DNA of 64,000 bases from NCBI RefSeq assembly GCF_905171775.1, contig NC_053500.1:123523741-123587740 (forward strand). Direction: 5' to 3'. This stretch comes from Rana temporaria. Its lineage: Eukaryota > Chordata > Amphibia > Anura > Ranidae. The first letter of the stretch is position 1; each line of letters opens with the position of its first letter. The position numbers were made by a program, and so were the translations under genes. Below are positions 40,128 to 50,897 of this stretch, one piece after another. The notes under the pieces are model-generated. The model ran no database searches and was not told where the DNA came from. It was given only the letters and a program-made list of their open reading frames with translations.

Positions 40128-41099
40128 TTAACCACTTAAGCCCCGGACCAATATGCTGCCTAAAGACCCAAGGGGTTTTTACAGTTCGGGACTGCGTCGC
40201 TTTAACAGACAATTGCGCGGTCGTGCGACGTGGCTCCCAAACAAAATTGGCGTCCTTTTTTCCCCACAAATAGAGCTTTCTTTTGGTGGTATTTGATCAC
40301 CTCTGCGGTTTTTATTTTTTGCGCTATAAACAAAAATAGAGCGACAATTTTGAAAAAAATGCAATATTTTTTACTTTTTGCTATAATAAATATCCCCCAA
40401 AAACATATATAAAAAAAGGTTTCCCTCAGTTTAGGCCGATACGTATTCTTCTACCTATTTTTGGTAAAAAAAATCGCAATAATCGTTTATCGGTTGGTTT
40501 GCGCAAAATTTGTAGCGTTTACAAAATAGGGGATAGTTTTATTGCATTTTTTTTTTTTTGTGACTGCGACATTATGGCGGACACTTCGGACAATTTTGAC
40601 ACATTTTTGGGACCATTGTCATTTTCACAGCAAAAAATGCATTTAAATTGCATTCTTTATTGTGAAAATGACAGTTGCAGTTTGGGAGTTAAACACAGGG
40701 GGCGCTGTAACATTTAGTGTTCACTTAGTGTGTGTTTACTACTGTAGGGGGGTGTGGCTGTAGGACTGACATCGATCGAGTCTCCCTAATAAAAGGGATC
40801 ACTCGATCGATGCGCCGCCATAGTGAAGCACGGGGAAGCCGTGTTTACACACGGCTCTCCCCGTTCTTCAGCTCCGGGGAGCGATCGCGACGGGGCGGCT
40901 ATAAACGAATAGCCGCGCCGTCGTCCCGGATCGCTCCCCGAGGCTTACCGACTGCCGCATGTAGCGGGGGGGGGGGGGGGGGGGGGGCCCAATCAGACCC
41001 CCCACCCACGTCAAGCAGAGTACGTACGGGTACGTACATGTGCCTGTCCGTGCCATTCTGCTGACGTATATGTACATGAGGAGGTCGGCAAGTGGTTAA
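40128..41099 (+). mobile_element. TTAA-family element, complete, inserted in LINE
   Basis: TTAACCACTTAAGCCCCGG to GGCAAGTGGTTAA with TTAA on both sides. It carries a poly(G) run at about 40965-40987 and a GCGATCG-rich hairpin at 40880-40940. Confidence 0.93.
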
Positions 41100-42426
41100 G
41101 GATGTGCATGCCATCTGGTCCATGTGACTTATTAATGTTAAGATTTTCAAGTCTATTTCTAATTATAGATTCTGTTAGCCATGAGTGTGCTTCCTGTGAC
41201 GTGTCATGAGGATAAACATTGCACTTTTGGTTACTGAATCTCCCTGAGTTTCCCTTGTGAAGACTGAAGAATAAACTCAATACCTTCGCCATCTCTCCAT
41301 CCTTTGTAACCAGATTCTCTTCATCATTATTGGACCAATATGATCTGACTTCCCTTTCTTATTATTTATATACTTGAAGAATTTTTTTTTTTCCATTTCT
41401 TGTAAAAAAATAAAAGAGGAATTTCTTGGGATTTTCTTTTTTTTTTTTTTTTTACTCTCCTCTGCCTTTCGTGATCTCTCTTAGCTGTCCTAATTGAGCC
41501 CTTACATTTCTTGTTGCATTCTTTGTAAAGTTGGAATGCTGATGATGATCCCTCAGCCTTGTATTTTTTGAAAGCCTTCTCCTTTGCTTTTATTTATTTT
41601 TACATTGGTGTAACGCTACCCAGGACTTTTATTAGCTCTTTAAAATGTATTTCCCATTGGGATGCACTGGCTAATACTCTTATTTAATATGATCTTAAAG
41701 CATACCCATTTTTCCTCCGTGTTCTTTGCTCCTAAGATTTTATCCAATTTAGTATCTTCTAGCAAGGATCGTAGTTTAGGGAAGTTGGCTCTTTTGAAAT
41801 TCAGTGTCTTTGTATTCCCCTTAGGTTTCCTATTTGTGTGATTTATACTGGAACGAATTGACCTGCATTTCCACATCCGTGATCAGGTCTGTATTGTTGG
41901 TAATCAGTAGATCTAGTAACGCTTTGTTTCTTCTTGGTGCATTTACCATGACCCATGAAATTGTCCTGCAAGATATTTAGGAAATTGCGAGCTTCACCCG
42001 GTCTATGTCTGGATAATTAAAATCCCCCATTATAATGGCACATCTGATCCTTGCCGCCAATCCAAATTGTGATAGGAGGGCCACCTCCCCCTCCTCCCTC
42101 TGGTTGGGGGGGGCCTATAGCGTACGCCCCAGTATTACTTTGCCCTTAGTTTCCTCCCGTTATAGCTCTACCCATAAGGATTCTACCGTCTCCCTAGCTC
42201 CATTAGTGATGTCGTCTCTCACATTAATTTTTGATATACAGGCATACCGTTGGGAAGAAAAGCTGTGTGGCTCTAGGCAGAGCTGCACAAACATGGTTGC
42301 TGAAATATAACGGACCAGGTGGTTGGGGAGTGTTTCTCAACTCCACTCCTCAAGTACCCTCAACAGGTCATGTTTTCCATCATTTTCCACAGGTGATTCG
42401 ATCAGTTTCACTGCCTTAGTAATTAC

Positions 42427-43088
42427 TATGGTTGTCCCGATACCACTTTAAAACTGAGTACAACCGCCGATACTTTTTTTTGTCACCGTTTGACGGATAG
42501 GTGGCACTGACATGTGGCATTAACAGGTGGAGGTGGCTGGCACTGATATGCAGCAATAAAGGACACGAGGAAAGGATTTATTTTGAAATGCTATGATGCC
42601 CATCTTGGTAAACCCTGCACTTGGCAGCAGACATCTTGTAACAAGATGTCCGCTGCTGGCTTACTGCAGCCGAGTCCAGGGTGTACCAAGATGGGCATCG
42701 GAATGTTCAACCGCTGACAGCATTGGCTCCAGTCACCAATCCTGATGCGGCTGCACCCCTACCAGCTTACCTAGCTAGTTCCACTGCAGGTAAGGGCTTG
42801 CTCTCCGCCGACTCCCGGTTGCGCAGCCTCTGACCAGGTAATGGATAAGACAGTGTTTCTCAACTCCAGTCCTCAAGGCACCCCAACAGGTCATGTTTTC
42901 AGGATTTTCCTCAGATGAAATGGCTGTGGTAATTACTAAGGAAGTGAAACTGATCAAATCCCCTTTGCAAAAATAATGGAAATCCTGAAAACATGACCTG
43001 TTGGGGCGCCTTGAGGACTGGAGTTGAGAAACACTGGGATAAGACATTGGGAGCATTTGTGCAAATACTCGGTATCGGGACAACCCTA
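42427..43088. mobile_element. Middle hAT element (TAGGGTTGTCCCGATACC ends), TSD GTAATTAC
   Basis: TATGGTTGTCCCGATACC inverted to GGTATCGGGACAACCCTA. The 8-bp duplication GTAATTAC is at 42419-42426 and 43089-43096. Confidence 0.92.
42851..43036. mobile_element. Innermost hAT MITE, TSD GGATAAGA
   Basis: CAGTGTTTCTCAACTCCAGT is inverted at ACTGGAGTTGAGAAACACTG. An exact GGATAAGA duplication is at 42843-42850 and 43037-43044. It is the same family as the outer element. Confidence 0.95.
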
Positions 43089-43181
43089 GTAATTACCACA
43101 GCCGTTTCATCTGAGGGAAATCCTGAAAATATGACCTCTTGGGGGGTACTTGAGGATTGAAGTTGAGGAACATTGTCTTAA

Positions 43182-44056
43182 AGCAGTGGTCCCCAACCTT
43201 TTTGGCACCGAGGACCGGTGTTGTGGCATAGAATCGGGCCAAGGCATGGTTGGGTTATTATGTAGCTTTTCGCAGGCAAATTTGTTGGGGAAATGGCTGG
43301 TGTTAGCGCTTCAATCATCACAGAACAATGGCTGATATGGTGTTTGGATGATTGAAGTGCATTGTTTCTGTCATTGCATTATGAAATGAAATGGTTCAAA
43401 CGCACCATAATGCAGAATCTGCCACCAGTTGCGGTTTGTCACTTGCCACGTCGCCTTCCACCAGGTGTGGATTGCCATGTCACCTGCGGCCAGATGTGGA
43501 TTGCTACGTCTGCCTGCCACCAGGTGCGGGATGCCAAGTCGCCTGCCACCAGGTGCGGATTGTAAATTGCCATGTCACCTGCCACCAGGTGCGGATTGCT
43601 ACTTGCCACCAGGTGTGGATTGCTACTTGCCATGTCACCTGCCACCAGGTGTGGATTGCCACATCACGTGATGTGGTTTGCCACCTGCCATTAGATTTAT
43701 TTTTTGTCACCTGCCATGGTGGCAGCACAGGCCCGTGAGGGAGAACAGCATTAATGCGGGGCGGGCGGTTAAAGATGAGTATAGCAGCCCCGCCGTGTTC
43801 TGGGCGGGCGGCGAGAGATGATCTTATCTCTCTGCTCCCGCGCCTCGCCGCAGTATAGCAGCCCCGCTTTGGAGGCGGAAGTGCCGTGCTCTGGGAAGTC
43901 CCGTGCCTCGCAGCAGTGTAACAGCTCCGCTGTTTGGGCGGAAGTGGCGTTAACTCGGCAGGCTGTGAGAGATGTCGTCTCTCTGCTTGCCCGCTGCCGC
44001 ACCTCACACAGTGCAGCCTTCGTGGCTCGGCAGTGGGCCGCGGATCGGGGGAACCC
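43182..44056. mobile_element. hAT-type element (CAGTGGTCCCCAACC) carrying a minisatellite
   Basis: CAGTGGTCCCCAACCTTTTT then ACCGAGGACCGG is the start of a widespread vertebrate hAT family. GTGGGCCGCGGATCGGGG near 44030 resembles its inverted end. Flanks TCTTAAAG and CTTTAAGG are only similar. Confidence 0.65.
43430..43700. repeat. Degenerate minisatellite, CACCTGCCACCAGGTG(C/T)GGATTGC units
   Basis: About nine imperfect units of 22-34 bp with the core GTCACCTGCCACCAGGTG, shared with 30150-30255. Confidence 0.88.
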
Positions 44057-44060
44057 TGCC

Positions 44061-44689
44061 TTTAAGGACAGCTTGTACTAAAGGTTGTTTGTTTGTGGCC
44101 TGCTGTCTAGGTGCCATTAAAAAGCTACAGTATATCCATGCCATGCACACATTGCAGTAAAACAAGTTACCGGAAAACAATGTGTTTCTATCCCCTTGCC
44201 CACCCACTGTATTGTTATATAAAAATGACACTACTTTTTTTTCTCATCTTCCCTAGAAAATTCTTCCAAGCCATACATTTTCATTAGTAAAATGAAAACT
44301 GCCCTTTTTCTAAAGCATGAAATATTAGTCAAGGCATATCTTTCCTTGAGAAAACCTAATTAATGCCGGTACCAGCTGAGGCTTCAACCGCTCACACAAA
44401 GCTGCCTAGCACAGAAAAGGTCAGTGTGCAGCCAGGGTGCCACAAGATTGATAATTTGCATGAGAACATTATGTGCCTGAAGAATTCTATGACTTCCATT
44501 CCTGGCACAATACTACAGAACTAGGAGTCCTAGTCTAACACTAATATGCTATGACATGTAATCACAGCACCGCTGCACACTGCCCGTCTCCCTCGGAAAT
44601 GCACGCAGTACCATACAGCGTCTCAGCCGCTCGCTGACCCTTTTTATCCCCTCTACTGACAATACAATAAAAATGCTCGTCCATAAAGA
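44061..44689. other. Intergenic region downstream of IFT52, nothing recognised
   Basis: Non-repetitive AT-rich sequence. No ORF or RNA gene supported. Confidence 0.4.
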
Positions 44690-44845
44690 AATTTTATTTT
44701 ATTTTTTTTAAGCAGTGATATTCCTTTTCATTACAAAAATACTTACAAATTCAAAGTCAATAGAAAATAAAAAAATAAAAGAATAAATATGGAAAGAACT
44801 GTCCTTTTCAAGCACAATTAGTTGAGTTACTATATATGATGAACT
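44690..44845 (-). other. IFT52: IFT52 3'UTR with polyadenylation signals
   Basis: AT-rich sequence after the stop. AATAAA occurs on the minus strand at 44703-44698 and 44698-44693, so the transcript probably ends shortly to the left. Confidence 0.55.
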
Positions 44846-44890
44846 TCAGCTGCTCTGGAACCCGGTTTCACTAGTGTCCATGTCGTGTTC
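44846..44890 (-). CDS. IFT52: IFT52 last coding exon with stop
   Basis: Acceptor GTCTTTAG, then EHDMDTSETGFQSS and stop TGA at 44848-44846. Human IFT52 ends EHDIDTSETAFQNNF by recall, so this is the true C terminus. It is far too short for an ORF scan. Confidence 0.92.
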   Translation of the reverse strand, partial: EHDMDTSETGFQSS

Positions 44891-46259
44891 CTAAAGACAA
44901 AGAAGATAATTAATTATTAACAGACAAGTGGTCAGTTAAAGTGTTTGTTAACCTAAAAGTGTTAATCACTGCCAGCCCCTCTATTAGAGCTAGGCATACC
45001 ACATTGCATTAGTCTTTTATTCAAACAAGGCATGTAAATACCTTTTTGGAGCGATCTTCGCGGCCAGTCACGTGACTCGTGGACGGTCTCCTACTCTAAT
45101 TCAGGGCTTCTGTAGGAGGGGCTGAGATCTCCCTCTTACATCAGTCGGGGACGTTACGTGGCCACTCAGCCCCTCCCGTAGAAGCCCTGATCGGAAGTGT
45201 ACAGTGGCCACAAGTCACGTGACCGGCCTGACGATCGCTCTAAAAAAGGTATTTACATGTCTTGTTTTTAATAAAAGACATATGGTATGCCTAGCTCTAA
45301 TAGAGGGGTTGGCAGTGACCATTTGTAATACTTATTTTCTACCAATAGTAGTGTGGGGGGACATAAACACAGACACGAGTTGACAAGAAGGGGTAAGGGG
45401 GACAAAGCATGGCTACATATGACGGAGGGACGTATGCTGACCACGGTGGTCAGGGCTCAGCAACCATGATTATCGTGGTCAGCACAAGGAGGGGGGCACA
45501 GGAAGTGGCAGGATCAGCCAGGTTTTTTTACAGTGTAGAGAGGGGCAGGTTACACAGCGCAACCACTGTTCTGTAGAAAATGCTTTAAAAGGCAGTGGTT
45601 CTCAACCTGGGGGTCGAATGATGATTTGCCAGGGGTCACGAATCATGGGCTGTTCCTGAAGCCCGCGCTGCTCTCCCAGCCGCCCAGCAGGGCTGTTCCT
45701 GGAGTCCGCGGCCGCACACTTAGTTTCTTCACAGCATGGATGGGGGGGGGGGTGGAGACTAGAGGTCAGCTGACCGGGTTGGAATGGGAAGTGGGAGGGG
45801 CTGAAGGAGACCCCATCTCCTGATTTCGGCAAAGGAGTCACTCGTGCAAGACACCATCATCCCGGAGACACAGTGAGTAACACTGCCTGGGATTATAGTT
45901 GCCACTACAGTTCTCAGATCAGCAGATAACCTTGATCAAGAACACCCAAGTAGGCTGATCAGAACTCCCTCCAGCACGGCTACTCTTTCCTTCCTGCCCC
46001 CCCTCCCCCAAACAAGGAGTAAAAGAAGGAATACAAAAAGAGAAAGATACAAGGGAAAGAAATGAGAACAAAGAGAAAGAGTGGTACATCCTAAAATGTG
46101 GAGTGGAAGGGACTCGGTGTCTGTGTGTTAGGGGAGAAAATTACTTGCAACGCTACAAAAAAAAAATTTCTGTCAGGGGTTCTCTGCAACTTGGGAAATT
46201 TTATCAAGGGGTCACAGCACTAGGAAAGGTTGAGAACCACTGCTTTAAGGAAACAGGAT

Positions 46260-46295
<36 letters not shown>

Positions 46296-49200
46296 GTTAA
46301 CAAACAAACTGTATTGTAATTCATGAACTCTGATCTGTCATGTTTAACCATATCATCTATGGTCATTTTCACAGCTACAAAAACGTGCAAGGCAGTGAGG
46401 TCTGCACTGTCCCTGACACCAAGTTTACACCAGCAGTCAGAAACCAATCAGTATGGTTCCCGATCATATGATCCACATGTCAGTCATGACACAGTAATCA
46501 CGTGGCTTGGTTTGTAAATAACGGTCATTAGTAATGTGTGGGTGGAGCCTCGCACGGGCGTGCCGATTTCAAAAACTGACAGCTAGTATGGGGAAAGGAA
46601 GTACTGTCAAAGAAGGGGCGAGGGGGGTGGGCTGGGGCAATTTGGGCAGCAGCTGCAGCATTTGTAACATGTTACACCCTAAAAACGGGTGGATCATGTA
46701 ACATTTTCCCAAGTGAACTTATCCTTTGATATGCAAAAAGATGGAGAAGTGCTATTACTAAGGCTCTCGCCAAAACGCGTCATCTTTTTGTTTTAATTTC
46801 ACTCATATGTATTTAATAGATAAGCATATGGATTACAGTGTTGCCGGTGTTCTGTGGAGAAGTGCCCCCTAACGAATAGTGCCTGCGCAGGACGGAGCCG
46901 CAATCCAGCTTAGTTGCCGATCAGCTGGAGTGACTTGAACAGGGCGCAAGCACACAGCGTAGGCGGTACCTCTCGATGGGAGATACCATTTCACAGGCAC
47001 AATTGAAACCTATACAAAGAGGGGGGGGGGGGGGGGAAACCATAGTTCTCACATTGTGCCTCGCTATTGCGGGGCAACTTTACAGTGTGCTGATGGTCCG
47101 GTTTCCCCGCTGTTTGTATAGGTTTAAATTGTGGCTTTGAAGTGGTCTCTCCCATTGAGAAATAACTGCTACGATGTGCGCATGCGCCATGGTTACGTCA
47201 GCCCAGCTGATCGGCAAATCAGCATACGGGGAATGGCCAGTTCGTCCCGGGCACTTCGTCAGAACACCGGCTTCATCATTTTGCATATCCTGTTCTGTTG
47301 TGAATGAAGACACTGGGGTAGATTCAGGTACCTTTTGCGCCCTCTTACGGAGGCGCAGCGTACCGTTTTAACGCTGCGCCTCTGTAAATTACGTGAGCTA
47401 CGCTTCATTCATGAAGCAGTAGCTACGTAATTTGCGCGGCCTCTCCTTAAAAATGCCCGGCGTAAGGGTGCGTAATTTAAATGATCCCGTAGGGGGCGTG
47501 GATCATTTAAATTAGGCGCGTTCCCGCGCCAAACGTACTGCGCATGCTCCGTCGGGAAACTTTCCCGACGTGCATTGTGGCAAATGACGTCGCAAGGAAG
47601 TCATTTGCTTCAAAGTGAACGTAAATGGCGTCCAGCGCCATTCACATTTACGCAAACAACGTAAAATTTAAAATTCGCGACGCGGGAACGACGGGTATAC
47701 TTAGCATTGGCTGCCCCTGCTAATAGCAGGAGCAGCCTTACGCAGAACCCGACAAACGCAAACGACGTAAAATGCGTACGCAGGACTCGCGTAGGGTTGT
47801 GAATCGGCGTTAGTATGCAATTTGCATGCTATACGCTGACCACTACGGGAACGCCACCTAGCGGCCAGCGTAAGAATGCAGCCTACGATACGATGGCATA
47901 AGAGCCTTATGCCAGTCATATCTTAGGCTGCAGTCGGCGTATCGAGCCCTCTGAATCAGGAGCACTCGATACGCCGGCGCAACTAAGCAATTGCGCTGCG
48001 TAACTATGGTTACGCAGATGCAATTGCTTTCTGAATCTACCCCACTGAGCCTGGGCACCTGTAAGTGGATCCTCCAATTGAATTGGGCTCTCCCTGTAGA
48101 GGGCGCTGCTTTTACTAGACCCCCCTTGCCAAACGTATCCTTTGAACTGGAAGATGAGCAGTGATGGATTGCTAAACTGGGCAGTTGATTTTTTTTTTAT
48201 ATATTTGCCCAAGCTGCAATTGGGCTTTAGTCGTTTGTGTACCTTTTTTTTTTATTTATTTTTTCGAAAATGTTATGCTATATTTACCTGATTAAGTTTC
48301 TTGAATTCCACAACCTGGAAGAAAATGTGTTCCAGAATATTTTTGGCATCTTGTTTCTCCTTTGGTAGGTTTGCAGTTACACCCAAAATATCGCCACACT
48401 TCCGCACATAGAACTCAAGGTCGTCATCTGTGCCTGTATGAAAGGGTACATACAAAAAGCATTTACAGTTAAAAGAATTATGAGTATAGGTTAAAAAATT
48501 TAATTATACTCACCAAGGTGGATGCAACATTGGTCCCCCTGCTGGCTCCAAGATCAAGAACTGAGCGATCAAAGACCACTGATCTCTCAGATCTAGGTCT
48601 TCATTGAGCAGCGAGCTAGCGACTATAAGTAACTGGCTCTCTGCTCTGTCCCTCCAGTTCTCACTGTGGAGGGGGGCAGGAGCCGCTGGCTCAGGCTCTC
48701 AGGGGCTCGATGAGAGCCTTGTGGCGCCGACAAAGGACCTTGGGTGTCAGATGCTTTTAATTTACAAAAATTAGGCCTTCAGCCTGTAGATGGCACTACA
48801 GCCCGAGGAAGGAAGTACGCCTCTGTTTAACTGTGTAATTTCAGGATGCAATTACAGTATAAAAAATAAAAATGTAATTATCCTTCTTCATTTCCATCGA
48901 TTTTTCAGCCTAAACTCAATAGCGCTGCATTTCATGCTATTTGTCTAAATGTCTACAAAGTCCTCCAATCCTTGGACACTTAAATATTCAAACACAGACC
49001 AGCTTTACCATTAAAAGTCTAGCCCCACCCTAGAGCTGCACGATGCTGGTAAAAATGAGAATCGCAATGCTTTTGCTTAGACTAAAGATCACGATTCTCA
49101 AAAACTGAATGCCAGAAACCCCCCAAATAAATAAACCTGTGATTTATCTGAAAATAAACTTTGATTCTGCTTTTTTCATCTGAGTTATATGGTCTTTAAC

Positions 49201-50847
49201 ATTATAGACATATCATTGGTCTGTTTTTTTTTTTTTATACATCAGAAGCAGTACCGCCGGCAACCACTGGGTGGCGCATAGCTACACACTACCGTTGTAC
49301 AGAACTGTGAGAGAAGCCCAGGCATCCATCCAGCGGCGCAGGCTGCTGATATCGGTTCCAATATCGGCGCCATTTGCGTTCCACGCTGGTTACGTGGTAC
49401 GGGGGCGGTGAGGGAAGAAAATCGTGGGTCATCCAGCCTGGAGATCGCGGGGGGTGAATCGAGATTGCGATTCTCTCTGTGATTAATCGCGCAGCTCTAC
49501 CCTACCCCCAACACAATCTAAAGCCTTGTACACACGGTACGATTGTTGGACAACCGAGTGTCTGATTTTTGTCAACAGTGTGTGTGCGCCGGGATCTGGT
49601 CTTGCATACTTAAGTTACACAATTGTCTTGCCACAAACAGTAGTGACGTACTACAAGGAATTTCAGCTCGAGCGCCATCCTTTGGGCCCCTTCTGCTAAT
49701 TTCGTGAGCATTGATTCAGAGCATGCGTGTGATGGATTTGTGTACTGACCATACGAAATTCAAACGTGGAGCCGTTGTTCGCCGAAAATTTACTAGCATG
49801 TCATCCAACATTTGTTGGCCGAAAATTGGAAAACAATTGTCTAAAAAGGAGCGTACTAACAGTAAGATTTTAGGACAACAGTCTGTCAACAGACAATCCC
49901 CTGCCAACAATCAAACTGTGTGTATGAGGCTTAACCCCCAATATTGTACCAGCATTGTGATAAGTAGACTTCCTAACTAACAAGGAAAATTCCTTTATCT
50001 CCATGAATATTCAACACATTATACTACAAACCAAAACAGAAATATAACATGTCAATTCTATATAAGATACAACCAGTCCTAATAGGTATGCAATACTTAC
50101 ATCTGTTAGTAATTTGTGCTAGACGGGATTTTTCAGAAGAGAAATTCTCATCCAAGTCAAACAAATCCAGAGCTGGTGGAAGCAGCTCCCGAAAAGATGG
50201 GGGAAACACCTGGTTGGCAACAGCAAGAGAGAAAACAATCAATAAATAATAGTTATTGAAAATGGACCGTAAGCTGGTCACATACATTACTATTTAGCTG
50301 CACGTCTCCTTTAGGTTTGGTAACAGCTATGCAGTGCAAGGGCATACCTGACTGGATGTACAGGGCATCCAGAAAGCACTCACCACGCTTCACTTTTTCC
50401 ACATTTTGTTAGGTTACAATACCCTATAATGACAGGCACCCAGCTCCCACTTCCTCCCCTGGTGCTGCAAGAAAGTTCACCTCTCCACCCCCCCCCCCCC
50501 CTTCCTGCAATCTTCTGGGACACGTCACAGGTCCCAGAAGATTGCCTGGCCATTCACAACGCCTGGCTATAAAGCCACAGCCGGGAGCCCACAGTTACAA
50601 TGCCGGCTCCGCGCAGAGGAGCGAGGCTTCGGGCGGCTGCATCGCTGGACCATGGAACAGGCGAGTGTCTTTATTAAAAGTCAGCAGCTACACTTCTCGT
50701 AGCTGCTGACTTTTAAATGGGCGGAACTCCGCTTTTAAATCGGAGACAGAATGAGCTTGACTATGGCAGGGGAAGTCCCTGGCGCATTTGCACTGCGCTC
50801 TGAATTGACAGCACACTGAATGTGGCGTCCATTAAGAGCGATGTGGA

Positions 50848-50897
<50 letters not shown>

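Larger units (their letters stand above)
37945..42240 (-). mobile_element. CR1/Rex-like LINE, degenerate, split by three insertions
   Basis: Read from the right on the minus strand: endonuclease remnants (GDFNYPDID-like near 42020, ILQDNFM), the linker NFKRANFPKLRSLLEDTKLD (41800), SHGPDGMHI (41090), the RT blocks KAFDTVPHKRLLYKL and SGVPQGSVLG (39290-39120), and the tail VRPHVEYAVQFWAPVLRK (38080). It has frameshifts and stops throughout. Insertions at 38139-38755, 39354-39845 and 40128-41099 are later, because the LINE sequence resumes after each. Confidence 0.85.
42329..43175. mobile_element. Outer hAT MITE (AGTGTTTCTCAACTCC), split by a nested element
   Basis: The left part, 42329-42426, and right part, 43089-43175 (AAGTTGAGGAACATTG), are the two halves of one foldback hAT MITE. 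It is separated by the element at 42427-43088. Confidence 0.8.

Noticed and set aside
44973..45320. Large palindrome as a replication or recombination site
   Set aside because: Several similar foldbacks in the window make a transposon origin more likely.
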